From positions 1 to 64,000 of the forward strand of contig CBCPKK010000001.1 of NCBI GenBank assembly GCA_965119215.1: DNA of 64,000 bases, given 5' to 3'. Source of the DNA: Buttiauxella sp965119215 (GTDB lineage: Bacteria > Pseudomonadota > Gammaproteobacteria > Enterobacterales > Enterobacteriaceae). The translations under genes and the position numbers were made by a program. The notes beneath the pieces were generated by a model. The model had not been told where the DNA came from. It searched no databases and saw nothing but the letters and a program-made list of their open reading frames with translations. Shown one piece after another: positions 44,369 to 53,432 of the stretch; position 1 is the stretch's first letter, and each line of letters opens with the position of its first letter.

Positions 44369-44962
44369 ATGTTTCTGAGTGCTGAAGATTTCTCAACCGT
44401 CGTGCGTTCTACGCCGCTTATCTCTATCGATCTGATTGTCGAAAATCAGGCTGGTGAGTTCCTGCTGGGGCAACGTACCCAGCGTCCGGCGCAAAACTTT
44501 TGGTTCGTGCCGGGTGGGCGGGTGCAGAAAGATGAAACGCTGGAGCGGGCTTTTGCTCGCTTAACCGAAGCCGAATTAGGCACGCGTTTCACTCTCTCTG
44601 ACGGCGAGTTTTACGGCGTGTGGCAGCACTTTTATGACGACAACTTCTCCGGGCCAGATTTTTCCACGCACTACATCGTGCTGGGGTTCCGTCTGCGTGT
44701 GGATGCCGATGCGCTGAAGTTACCGGACGCACAACACAGCGATTACCTGTGGTTAATGCCTGAGAAATTGCTGGTTCGCGACGATGTACATGACAACAGT
44801 CGCGCCTATTTCCTTGCGGAGAAATGCGCACAAGCTCCAGGCTATTACACGAAATCATTCGGCCTGGATCAAGGCGGCAAACCTGAGAATCCCCAGGAGC
44901 TTACTCAAGTAAGTGACTGGGGTGAGCAGGTGCAGCCAACGCAGAAGCAGGCTGAAGGATAA
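44369..44962 (+). CDS. gmm: GDP-mannose mannosyl hydrolase with ERIC-encoded C-terminal extension
   Basis: A 197-residue Nudix protein (also called wcaH/nudD). The catalytic core, residues 1-158, matches E. coli Gmm (about 159 residues): MFLSAEDFSTVVRSTPLIS, PGGRVQKDETLERAFARLT and FYGVWQHFYDDNFSG. It hydrolyses GDP-mannose to GDP and mannose, balancing the pool for fucose synthesis. ATG at 44369 follows the fcl stop by two bases; an in-frame ATG at 44282 lies inside fcl. From residue 159 on, the sequence (YYTKSFGLDQGG and beyond) is the translation of an ERIC element inserted where the normal stop should be. The active-site region is unaffected; whether the tail is tolerated is unknown. Confidence 0.93.
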   Translation: MFLSAEDFSTVVRSTPLISIDLIVENQAGEFLLGQRTQRPAQNFWFVPGGRVQKDETLERAFARLTEAELGTRFTLSDGEFYGVWQHFYDDNFSGPDFSTHYIVLGFRLRVDADALKLPDAQHSDYLWLMPEKLLVRDDVHDNSRAYFLAEKCAQAPGYYTKSFGLDQGGKPENPQELTQVSDWGEQVQPTQKQAEG

Positions 44963-44969
44963 TGTGTAA
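44843..44969 (-). repeat. ERIC element fused to the end of gmm
   Basis: 127 bases, the canonical ERIC length. The central plus-strand inverted repeat GAATCCCCAGGAGCTTAC and AAGTAAGTGACTGGGGTGAG corresponds to the well-known ERIC primer sites. Flanks AAGGCGGCAA on the left and GCAGCCAACGCA on the right are also ERIC sequence, and the outer ends (TATTACAC, GTGTAAA) resemble degenerate ERIC termini. It encodes the last 39 codons and stop of gmm and ends at the base before the wcaI ATG. Strand is given for the usual consensus orientation. Confidence 0.9.
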
Positions 44970-46190
44970 ATGAAGATTCTGGTCTATGGCATTAACTATT
45001 CACCGGAGCTGACGGGCATCGGTAAATATACCGGCGAGATGGTGGAGTGGATGACGAGCCAGGGCCACGAGGTGCGAGTCATCACCGCACCGCCTTATTA
45101 TCCGGTTTGGGAAGTGCATCCAGATTATTGCGCCTGGAAGTATAAAAAAGAAGTCGGCGCGGCGACCGTCTGGCGCTGCCCGCTGTATGTGCCAAAACAA
45201 CCTTCAACGTTAAAGCGCCTGATCCATCTGGGCAGCTTTGCGCTGAGTTCGTTCTTCCCGCTACTGGCGCAACGTCGCTGGAAGCCGGATCGCATTATTG
45301 GCGTAGTGCCCACGCTGTTTTGTGTTCCAGGCATGCGCCTGCTGGCAAAACTGAGTGGAGCTCGTACGCTGCTGCATATCCAGGATTACGAAGTGGACGC
45401 CATGCTCGGTTTGGGGATGGCGGGCAAAAAACAGGGCAAAGTGGCCCGTCTGGCTCAGCGCTTTGAGCAGAGCGGCCTGCACAACGTGGATAACGTTTCG
45501 ACTATTTCCCGTTCGATGATGAACAAAGCGGCAGAAAAGGGCGTCGATCCGAACAAAGTGATCTTCTTTCCTAACTGGTCGGAAGTAGAGCGTTTCCAGG
45601 GGATTTTGCCTGAGGAAATCCTGGCCGTGCGCAACAATCTGCAACTCCCTGATGATAAAAAAATCATACTTTATTCCGGCAATATCGGGGAAAAACAGGG
45701 GCTGGAAACGGTTATTGAGGTTGCCGAGCGTTTTGCTGACAAGCCGTATTTGTTTGTCATTGTTGGGCAGGGCGGCGGTACCGCGCGCCTGAAAAAACTG
45801 GCGCAGGAGCGAGGTTTGCAAAACCTGGTGTTCCACCCGTTACAGCCTTACAACGCGCTGCCTGCGCTACTGAGCCTGGCGGATTGCCATCTGGTGATTC
45901 AACGTCGGGGTGCAGCAGACGCCGTATTACCTTCAAAACTGACCAATATTCTTGCCGTGGGCGGCAATGCGGTGATTACCGCAGAACCGGATACCGAACT
46001 CGGCCAACTTTGCGATGCGTATTCCGGTATTGCCGTGTGTGTAGAGCCTGAATCGGTTGATGCGTTAGCCGATGGAATCGAGCGTTGCCTGCAATTGCCG
46101 GTACACAACACGGTGGCATGTGAATATGCCGAGCGCACGCTTGAGAAAAATAGCGTGCTGAATCAATTTATTGCTGACATTCGGGGTTAA
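44970..46190 (+). CDS. wcaI: Colanic acid glycosyltransferase WcaI
   Basis: A 406-residue GT4-type enzyme (E. coli 407). MKILVYGINYSPELTGIGKY start; C-terminal GNIGEKQGLETVIE, GQGGGTARLKKLA and KRGAADAVLPSKL-like motif (RRGAADAVLPSKLTNI) mark the nucleotide-sugar site. In E. coli it is thought to add the first fucose. Its start codon directly abuts the ERIC element, and the only ribosome-binding candidate (GAAGGAT, 44954-44960) is inside it. Confidence 0.95.
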   Translation: MKILVYGINYSPELTGIGKYTGEMVEWMTSQGHEVRVITAPPYYPVWEVHPDYCAWKYKKEVGAATVWRCPLYVPKQPSTLKRLIHLGSFALSSFFPLLAQRRWKPDRIIGVVPTLFCVPGMRLLAKLSGARTLLHIQDYEVDAMLGLGMAGKKQGKVARLAQRFEQSGLHNVDNVSTISRSMMNKAAEKGVDPNKVIFFPNWSEVERFQGILPEEILAVRNNLQLPDDKKIILYSGNIGEKQGLETVIEVAERFADKPYLFVIVGQGGGTARLKKLAQERGLQNLVFHPLQPYNALPALLSLADCHLVIQRRGAADAVLPSKLTNILAVGGNAVITAEPDTELGQLCDAYSGIAVCVEPESVDALADGIERCLQLPVHNTVACEYAERTLEKNSVLNQFIADIRG

Positions 46191-46192
46191 AA

Positions 46193-47632
46193 ATGAGCCA
46201 ACTTTATCCGGTGATCATGGCTGGAGGAAACGGCAGCCGTTTATGGCCGTTGTCCCGCGTGCTTTACCCGAAACAGTTCCTGTGCCTGAAAGGGAAACTG
46301 ACCATGTTGCAAACCACCATCAGCCGCTTAAACGGCGTGGAGTGCGAAAGCCCGGTGGTGATTTGCAACGAAGAACATCGTTTTATTGTTGCCGAGCAAC
46401 TGCGTGAGCTGAACAAGCTGACGGAAAATATTGTGCTCGAGCCTGCCGGACGTAACACGGCACCGGCTATCGCACTGGCCGCACTTGCCGCTATCCGTCA
46501 TCAGCCTGATAACGATCCGCTGATGCTGGTGCTTGCCGCTGACCATGTGATTGAGAACGAAGAGGCATTTCGTGATGCGGTGCGTAACGCGCAACCGTAT
46601 GCCGAAGCGGGAAAACTGGTGACGTTTGGCATCGTTCCTGATCTACCAGAAACCGGTTATGGCTATATTCGCCGTGGTGAAGTTACAACGGCGAACGCAC
46701 CAGGTGCGGATGCTGTCGCGTTCGGTGTGGCGCAGTTTGTCGAAAAGCCGGATATCGATACCGCGCAGGCTTACGTCGCCAGCGGTGAATATTACTGGAA
46801 CAGCGGTATGTTCCTGTTCCGCGCCAGACGTTATCTGGAAGAACTGAAAAAATTCCGCCCGGACATTCTGAGCGCCTGCGAAAAAGCGATGGCGAACGTC
46901 GACCCGGATCTCGATTTTGTACGCGTTGATGAAGCCGCGTTCCTGAGCTGCCCGGACGAATCCATTGACTATGCAGTGATGGAAAAAACCGCCGATGCGG
47001 TAGTGGTGCCGATGGACGCGGGCTGGAGCGATGTCGGCTCGTGGTCATCACTGTGGGAAATCAGCACCAAAAACCCGCAGGGCAATGTGCACCATGGCGA
47101 TGTCATCAGCCATGACACAGAAAACAGCTACATCTATGCCGAGTCTGGTCTGGTGACCACGGTTGGCGTGAAAGATCTGGTGATTGTGCAGACCAAAGAT
47201 GCCGTGCTGATTGCCGACCGCGACCACGTTCAAAGCGTGAAGAAAGTCGTTGAGCAAATCAAATTCGATGGCCGCCACGAACACCACAAACACCGTGAAG
47301 TGTATCGTCCGTGGGGCAAATACGACTCCATTGACGAAGGCGAACGTTACCAGGTGAAACGCATCACCGTGAAACCGGGTGAAGGGCTGTCTTTACAGAT
47401 GCACCACCACCGCGCCGAGCACTGGATTGTGGTGGCGGGCACCGCGAAAGTGACACTGGGTGAAGAGATAAAACTGCTGGGTGAAAATGAGTCCATCTAC
47501 ATCCCTCTGGGCGTGACGCACTGCCTGGAAAACCCCGGAAAAATTCCGCTCGACCTGATTGAAGTGCGTTCCGGCACTTACCTCGAAGAAGACGATATCG
47601 TCCGTTTTAAAGATCGCTACGGGCGTATTTAA
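46193..47632 (+). CDS. manC: Mannose-1-phosphate guanylyltransferase ManC (CpsB)
   Basis: A 479-residue bifunctional-type enzyme (E. coli CpsB 478). Pyrophosphorylase signature MAGGNGSRLWPLSR (9-22) with K27 in YPKQF; C-terminal cupin with RPWGKYDSIDEGERYQVKRI and the mannose-6-phosphate isomerase-like HHHRAEHWIVV. It makes GDP-mannose from mannose-1-phosphate and GTP. It starts two bases after wcaI. Confidence 0.97.
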   Translation: MSQLYPVIMAGGNGSRLWPLSRVLYPKQFLCLKGKLTMLQTTISRLNGVECESPVVICNEEHRFIVAEQLRELNKLTENIVLEPAGRNTAPAIALAALAAIRHQPDNDPLMLVLAADHVIENEEAFRDAVRNAQPYAEAGKLVTFGIVPDLPETGYGYIRRGEVTTANAPGADAVAFGVAQFVEKPDIDTAQAYVASGEYYWNSGMFLFRARRYLEELKKFRPDILSACEKAMANVDPDLDFVRVDEAAFLSCPDESIDYAVMEKTADAVVVPMDAGWSDVGSWSSLWEISTKNPQGNVHHGDVISHDTENSYIYAESGLVTTVGVKDLVIVQTKDAVLIADRDHVQSVKKVVEQIKFDGRHEHHKHREVYRPWGKYDSIDEGERYQVKRITVKPGEGLSLQMHHHRAEHWIVVAGTAKVTLGEEIKLLGENESIYIPLGVTHCLENPGKIPLDLIEVRSGTYLEEDDIVRFKDRYGRI

Positions 47633-47706
47633 CCAATAAAAAATTCATGAGTCCCCGCAGGCAAACCCTGTGGGTTGGGCAACTGTTGCCTGGAGGAGAC
47701 TAAAAC

Positions 47707-49077
47707 GTGCAAAAGTTAACCTGTTTTAAAGCCTATGACATCCGTGGTCGCCTGGGCGATGAGCTGAACGAAGACATCGCGGAGCGTATTGGCCGCGCGT
47801 ATGGCGAATACCTGAAACCGAAAACGATTGTGCTGGGCGGAGATGTGCGCCTGACCAGCGAAGCGCTGAAACTGGCGCTGGCGAAAGGTTTGCAGGATGC
47901 AGGCGTGGACGTGCTGGATATCGGCCTGTCCGGCACCGAAGAAATCTATTTTGCCACCTGGCATCTGGATGTGGACGGCGGCATTGAAGTGACTGCCAGC
48001 CATAACCCGATGGACTACAACGGCATGAAGCTGGTGCGTGAAGGCGCGCGGCCAATCAGCGGTGACACCGGCCTGCGCGATGTGCAACGCCTGGCAGAAG
48101 CCAATGATTTCCCACCGGTAAACACTGCAAAGCGCGGCAGCTACCAGAAGGTTTCCGTGGTTGAGGCGTACATCGACCATTTGTTCTCGTACATCAACGT
48201 CAACAATATCAAGCCGCTGAAGCTGGTGATTAACTCCGGTAACGGCGCGGCTGGCCCGATTGTTGATGCCATCGAAGCGCGTTTTAAATCCCTGAACGTG
48301 CCGCTGACGTTCATCAAAGTACACAACCAGCCAGACGGTAATTTCCCGAACGGTATCCCTAATCCACTGTTGCCTGAATGCCGCGACGACACCCGCAACG
48401 CGGTAATTGAACACGGCGCGGATATGGGCATCGCTTTTGACGGTGATTTCGACCGCTGCTTCCTGTTCGATGAGAAAGGGCAGTTTATCGAAGGGTATTA
48501 CATCGTTGGCCTGCTGGCGGCGGCGTTCCTCGAAAAACAGCCGGGCGCGAAGATTATTCACGACCCGCGCCTGTCATGGAACACGGTGGATATCGTTGAG
48601 CGCGCAGGTGGCACGCCAGTGATGTCGAAAACCGGACATGCGTTTATCAAAGAGCGTATGCGCCTGGAAGATGCCATTTACGGTGGCGAAATGAGCGCGC
48701 ATCACTACTTCCGCGATTTTGCCTACTGCGACAGTGGGATGATCCCGTGGCTGCTGGTGACGGAGTTGCTGTGCCTGAAAGGTAAAACGCTGGGCGAACT
48801 GGTCCACGACCGTATGGCGGCGTGGCCAGCAAGCGGTGAAATCAACAGCAAACTGGCTGACCCGGCCGTTGCCATTGAACGCGTGCAGCAGCACTTTGCC
48901 CCACACGCAACAGATGTGGACAACACCGACGGCGTGAGTATGGCATTCAGCGACTGGCGCTTTAATTTGCGCAGCTCAAATACCGAGCCGGTGGTGCGCC
49001 TGAATGTGGAATCGCGTGGCAATGAGCAGCTGATGCAGGCGCGAACGCGGGAAATTATGGAACTGCTGAATCAGTAA
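47707..49077 (+). CDS. manB: Phosphomannomutase ManB (CpsG)
   Basis: A 456-residue alpha-D-phosphohexomutase. Phosphoserine loop TASHNPMDYNG with S98, metal-binding DGDFDR at about 245-250, sugar-binding GEMSAHHYF, and phosphate-binding RSSNTEPVVR. It converts mannose-6-phosphate to mannose-1-phosphate. Start is GTG with TGGAGGAG upstream (47690-47697); the 74-base gap to manC includes a small palindrome (GGCAAC-T-GTTGCC) just before this site. A second large repeat follows the gene. Confidence 0.97.
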   Translation: MQKLTCFKAYDIRGRLGDELNEDIAERIGRAYGEYLKPKTIVLGGDVRLTSEALKLALAKGLQDAGVDVLDIGLSGTEEIYFATWHLDVDGGIEVTASHNPMDYNGMKLVREGARPISGDTGLRDVQRLAEANDFPPVNTAKRGSYQKVSVVEAYIDHLFSYINVNNIKPLKLVINSGNGAAGPIVDAIEARFKSLNVPLTFIKVHNQPDGNFPNGIPNPLLPECRDDTRNAVIEHGADMGIAFDGDFDRCFLFDEKGQFIEGYYIVGLLAAAFLEKQPGAKIIHDPRLSWNTVDIVERAGGTPVMSKTGHAFIKERMRLEDAIYGGEMSAHHYFRDFAYCDSGMIPWLLVTELLCLKGKTLGELVHDRMAAWPASGEINSKLADPAVAIERVQQHFAPHATDVDNTDGVSMAFSDWRFNLRSSNTEPVVRLNVESRGNEQLMQARTREIMELLNQ

Positions 49078-49103
49078 TTTGATTGGCACGGGTCGCCCTC
49101 ACC

Positions 49104-49210
49104 GACCCCCTCCCAGCCTCCCCCTTTCCAGGGGGAGGAGCTAAAGGACGTTTGAGGAGTTAAAGACGTTAAGCTCCCTCCCCTGGAAAGGGGAGGGTTG
49201 GGGTGGGGTC
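49104..49210. repeat. 107-bp composite GC-rich inverted repeat between manB and wcaJ
   Basis: GACCCCCTCCCAGCCTCCCC at the left and the inverted GGGGAGGGTTGGGGTGGGGT plus C at the right enclose two hairpins (loops TTTCCA and TGGAAA) with AGGAGC and GCTCC arms, and an AT-richer centre. It is the same family as 36968-37097. It lies within the colanic acid operon, just before wcaJ; there is no T-run. Confidence 0.85.
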
Positions 49211-49241
49211 CGTGAGAACAATAGTTAACAAAGGTAAAACG

Positions 49242-50636
49242 ATGACAAACCTAAAAAAGCGCGAGCTGCCAAAAACGAACGCATCGTTAATCTCAATGGT
49301 GCAACGTTTTTCCGACATAACCATTATGTTTGTTGGGTTGTGGGTGGTGTGTCAGGTCAACGCATTACCGTTTTTGTACATGCATTTGCTGATGGCGTTG
49401 CTTGCCCTCGTGGTCTTCCAGATGATCGGGGGAATTACAGATTTTTATCGGTCATGGCGCGGCGTGCGAATGACCAGCGAACTGATGTTGCTGCTGCAAA
49501 ACTGGACGCTGAGCCTGATTTTCAGTGCCGGTTTGCTGGCATTTAATCCTGACTTTGATGGCTCTTTCTGGGTTTATCTTGCGTGGTATGTGCTGACCAG
49601 TTTCGGCATGGTTTTCTGCCGCGCGTTTATTCGCTTTGGTGCCGGTTGGCTGCGCAATATGGGCTACAACACACGCCGCATCGCCATCGCAGGTTCGCTG
49701 CCAGTGGGTTATACGCTGGCTGAAAGTTTCCGTAACGAACCGTGGCTGGGCTTTGACGTTCTGGGTGTTTATGACGACGAACAGCCAGCTTCGCAACATG
49801 GTGATTATGCGGGCTGTTTCGCAGATTTGGTTGAGCAGGCTCGAGCAGGGCGCATCGATAATATCTATATCGCGATGGCGATGAGTGAAGAAGCGCGAAT
49901 CAAAACGCTGGTACGTGAACTGACGGACACCACCTGCTCAGTGATGCTGATCCCGGATGTTTTTACCTTCAATATTCTGAACTCCCGTACCGAAGAAGTT
50001 AACGGCGTGCCGGTCGTGCCGCTGTTTGATACGCCACTAAATGGCATTAATCGAGTGATGAAACGTCTTGAGGACATTGTGCTGTCCACGATGATCCTGC
50101 TGTTTATTTCCCCGGTGCTGCTGTGCATCAGTGCGACGGTGAAACTGACTTCGCCTGGGCCGGTTATCTTCCGCCAGATGCGCTACGGCATGGACGGGAA
50201 ACCTATCAAAGTCTGGAAATTCCGTTCTATGAAGGTGATGGAAAATGACGCGGTGGTCACTCAGGCCACCAAAGGCGATAAGCGTATTACGCCAGTGGGA
50301 AATTTCCTGCGCCGCACTTCCCTTGATGAACTGCCGCAATTTATCAATGTGCTGATGGGTGAGATGTCGATTGTCGGCCCACGCCCGCATGCAGTTGCCC
50401 ATAACGAACAGTATCGTTCGCTGATTGAAGGCTACATGTTGCGCCATAAAGTGAAGCCGGGGATCACCGGTTGGGCGCAGATAAACGGCTGGCGCGGCGA
50501 AACCGACACGCTTGAGAAAATGGAAAAACGCGTTGAATTTGACCTTGAGTACATCCGCGAATGGAGCCTGTGGTTTGACATCAAAATTGTCTTTTTGACC
50601 ATCTTCAAAGGCTTTGTTAACAAAGCCGCCTATTAA
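49242..50636 (+). CDS. wcaJ: Undecaprenyl-phosphate glucose phosphotransferase WcaJ
   Basis: A 464-residue polyprenol phosphate hexose-1-phosphate transferase (E. coli 464). ATG at 49242 gives MTNLKKRELPKTNASLISMV; a longer in-frame version begins in the repeat. About four N-terminal membrane helices, a CoA-binding-like cytoplasmic domain, a re-entrant helix (about 280-300) and the catalytic C-terminus KVWKFRSMKV, RRTSLDELPQF and GPRPHAVAHN. It starts the colanic acid unit by putting glucose-1-phosphate on undecaprenyl phosphate. Confidence 0.96.
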   Translation: MTNLKKRELPKTNASLISMVQRFSDITIMFVGLWVVCQVNALPFLYMHLLMALLALVVFQMIGGITDFYRSWRGVRMTSELMLLLQNWTLSLIFSAGLLAFNPDFDGSFWVYLAWYVLTSFGMVFCRAFIRFGAGWLRNMGYNTRRIAIAGSLPVGYTLAESFRNEPWLGFDVLGVYDDEQPASQHGDYAGCFADLVEQARAGRIDNIYIAMAMSEEARIKTLVRELTDTTCSVMLIPDVFTFNILNSRTEEVNGVPVVPLFDTPLNGINRVMKRLEDIVLSTMILLFISPVLLCISATVKLTSPGPVIFRQMRYGMDGKPIKVWKFRSMKVMENDAVVTQATKGDKRITPVGNFLRRTSLDELPQFINVLMGEMSIVGPRPHAVAHNEQYRSLIEGYMLRHKVKPGITGWAQINGWRGETDTLEKMEKRVEFDLEYIREWSLWFDIKIVFLTIFKGFVNKAAY

Positions 50637-50648
50637 CGGAAATCACCC

Positions 50649-52127
50649 ATGAGTCTGAGAGAAAAAACCATCAGCGGCGCCAAATGGTCAGCCATCGCTA
50701 CGGTGATTATTATTAGCCTTGGCCTGGTGCAGATGACGGTGCTGGCGCGCATTGTCGACAATCACGAGTTTGGTTTGCTGACGGTGTCACTGGTTATTAT
50801 TGCGCTGGCCGATACGCTGTCAGATTTTGGTATCGCCAACTCGATTATCCAGCGCAAAGAGATAAGCCATCTTGAGTTAACCACGCTGTACTGGTTGAAT
50901 GTGGGCCTGGGTTTAGTGGTGTTTGCGATGGTGTTTTTACTGAGCGATTTTATCGCTCAGGTACTGCATGCCCCGGCGCTGTCACCGCTGATTAAAACGC
51001 TGTCGTTTGCTTTTATCGTTATTCCCCACGGCCAACAGTTCCGCGCATTGATGCAAAAGGAAATGGAGTTTTCAAAGATTGGCTCTATTGAAACGGTATC
51101 GGTGTTGGCTGGTTTTAGCGTGACGGTTGGTGCAGCAATGTATTATCCGTTCGCCATGACCGCGATTATAGGTTACCTGGTGAATACCGTGGTGCGCACG
51201 ACGTTGTTTGGTTTCTTTGGCCGCAAGATTTATCGCCCCGGCCTGCACTTCTCGCTGAAATCCGTCAGCTCCAATTTAAAATTTGGCGCGTGGCTGACAG
51301 CCGATAGCATCATTAACTATGTGAATACCAACCTTTCAACGTTAGTGCTGGCACGCATTCTCGGTGCGAGCATCGCCGGTGGTTACAACCTCGCCTATAA
51401 CGTGGCGGTGGTACCGCCGATGAAACTGAACCCGATTATTACCCGCGTGTTATTCCCGGCCTTTGCCAAAATCCAGGATGATACCGACAAGTTACGCATC
51501 AATTTCTACAAACTGCTGTCGATTGTCGGGATCATTAACTTCCCGGCGCTGCTCGGCCTTTTAGTCGTGTCGAACAATTTTGTACCGCTGGTGTTTGGTG
51601 AGAAATGGCAGTTTATTACGCCGATTCTGCAATTGCTGTGCGTGGTTGGCCTGTTGCGCTCCATTGGTAACCCGATTGGATCGTTGCTGATGGCAAAAGC
51701 GCGTGTCGATATCAGCTTTAAATTCAATGTCTTCAAAACCTGTTTGTTTATCCCGGCGATTATTGTCGGTGGGCATATGGCCGGTGCGCTGGGTGTCACA
51801 CTGGGTTTCTTGTTTGTGCAGGTGGTGAACACCGTACTGAGCTATTTCATCATGATTAAGCCCGTGCTCGGTTCCAGCTATCGCCAATACATTCAAAGTA
51901 TCTGGCTGCCGTTTTACCTTTCCATTCCAACCGTTGTAGTTAGCGCTGCTCTGGGCATTGCCCTGAAAGGGCAGCTCTCGCTCGGCCTGTTGTTGGGCGT
52001 ACAAATTGCGGCTGGGGCATTGGCCTTTATCGTCATGCTGGCGGTGTCCCGCAATGCGCTGGTGGTTGAGATGAAACGCCAGTTTTGCCGTAACGATCGT
52101 TTGAAAACGCTGCTTCGCGCAAGCTAA
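50649..52127 (+). CDS. wzxC: Colanic acid flippase WzxC
   Basis: A 492-residue polysaccharide transporter of the MOP superfamily with about 14 helices, the same length as in E. coli. MSLREKTISGAKWSAIATVI start. It flips the undecaprenyl-linked repeat unit to the periplasm. It follows wcaJ after 12 bases; wcaK comes 24 bases later. Confidence 0.96.
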   Translation: MSLREKTISGAKWSAIATVIIISLGLVQMTVLARIVDNHEFGLLTVSLVIIALADTLSDFGIANSIIQRKEISHLELTTLYWLNVGLGLVVFAMVFLLSDFIAQVLHAPALSPLIKTLSFAFIVIPHGQQFRALMQKEMEFSKIGSIETVSVLAGFSVTVGAAMYYPFAMTAIIGYLVNTVVRTTLFGFFGRKIYRPGLHFSLKSVSSNLKFGAWLTADSIINYVNTNLSTLVLARILGASIAGGYNLAYNVAVVPPMKLNPIITRVLFPAFAKIQDDTDKLRINFYKLLSIVGIINFPALLGLLVVSNNFVPLVFGEKWQFITPILQLLCVVGLLRSIGNPIGSLLMAKARVDISFKFNVFKTCLFIPAIIVGGHMAGALGVTLGFLFVQVVNTVLSYFIMIKPVLGSSYRQYIQSIWLPFYLSIPTVVVSAALGIALKGQLSLGLLLGVQIAAGALAFIVMLAVSRNALVVEMKRQFCRNDRLKTLLRAS

Positions 52128-52151
52128 AAACCCCTAAGAGGTCTGATTACT

Positions 52152-53432
52152 ATGAAATTATTAATTCTTGGCAACCACACCTGCGGTAATCGCGGTGATA
52201 GCGCCATTTTGCGCGGGCTGATTGATGCGATTACCACCGTTGATGAATCCGTGCAGGTTGATGTCATGAGCCGTTATCCGGTGAGTTCCGCCTGGTTGCT
52301 GGGCCGCCCGGTGATGGGCGACGGCCTGTATAAGCAGATGAAGCAACATAACAACGCTGTCGGGCTGGTGGGGCGAGTTAAGAAAGTGCTGAGGCGTAAA
52401 TATCAGCACCAGGTTTTGCTGGCGAAAGCCACTGATAACGGGCGTCTGCGCAATATTTCCATCCCGCAGGGTTTTATCGATTTTGTGAAATCACTGCAAA
52501 AATATGATGCGATTATTCAGGTCGGCGGCTCGTTCTTTGTCGATTTGTATGGTGTTTCGCAGTTCGAGCACGCGTTGTGCAGCTTTATGGCGAAAAAGCC
52601 GGTGTACATGATTGGCCACAGCGTGGGGCCATTCCAGGATGCGCAGTTTAATCATCTGGCAAGCTATGTGTTTGGCAACGCGAAGGCTTTGATTTTGCGT
52701 GAAACTGTCAGCCTTAATTTAATGATGCAGAGCAACATTGATAGCTGCAAAGTGGAACATGGCGTAGATACCGCCTGGCTTGTGGAACATCACAATGACA
52801 GTTTTGTACCGAGTTACGCGGTGCAGCATTGGTTCGATGTCATCAAGCGTAAAAAAACGGTCGCTATTACGTTGCGTGAACTGGCTCCATTCGATAAACG
52901 TTTAGGCACCACTCAGCAAGCCTATGAGCAGGCGTTTGCCTCGGTGGTCAATCGTATTATTGACCAGGGTTATCAGGTGCTGGCGCTATCGACTTGTACA
53001 GGCATCGATAGTTACAACAAAGATGACCGCATGGTGGCACTTAATCTGCGTCAGTACGTGAATAATCCTGAACAATACCATGTGGTTATGGATGAATTGA
53101 ACGACCTGGAAATGGGCAAGATTCTGGCTGAATGCGAGCTGACTGTCGGCACGCGTCTGCATTCCGCAATCATTTCCATGAACTTCGGCACACCAGCGAT
53201 TGCCATCAATTACGAACACAAATCGGCGGGCATCATGCAGCAACTGGGGATGCCGGAAATGGCGATTGAAATCCGCCAGCTTCTTAATGGCTCACTGCAA
53301 AGTGTGGTCGCAGATGTATTGGGGCAACTGCCTGCCATCAAAGAGCGCTTAGCTCATGCGGTGCGTGCGGAACGTGAAGACGGCCTGCGTATGGTGGAAT
53401 CGGTGTTGACCCGTATTAAGGAGGATAAATGA
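52152..53432 (+). CDS. wcaK: Colanic acid pyruvyl transferase WcaK
   Basis: A 426-residue polysaccharide pyruvyl transferase (PF04230-type), the E. coli length. MKLLILGNHTCGNRGDSAIL is the characteristic start, and C-terminal GTRLHSAIISMNFGTPAIAI is the family signature. It adds the ketal-linked pyruvate from phosphoenolpyruvate to the terminal galactose. Its stop overlaps wcaL (ATGA). Confidence 0.95.
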   Translation: MKLLILGNHTCGNRGDSAILRGLIDAITTVDESVQVDVMSRYPVSSAWLLGRPVMGDGLYKQMKQHNNAVGLVGRVKKVLRRKYQHQVLLAKATDNGRLRNISIPQGFIDFVKSLQKYDAIIQVGGSFFVDLYGVSQFEHALCSFMAKKPVYMIGHSVGPFQDAQFNHLASYVFGNAKALILRETVSLNLMMQSNIDSCKVEHGVDTAWLVEHHNDSFVPSYAVQHWFDVIKRKKTVAITLRELAPFDKRLGTTQQAYEQAFASVVNRIIDQGYQVLALSTCTGIDSYNKDDRMVALNLRQYVNNPEQYHVVMDELNDLEMGKILAECELTVGTRLHSAIISMNFGTPAIAINYEHKSAGIMQQLGMPEMAIEIRQLLNGSLQSVVADVLGQLPAIKERLAHAVRAEREDGLRMVESVLTRIKEDK

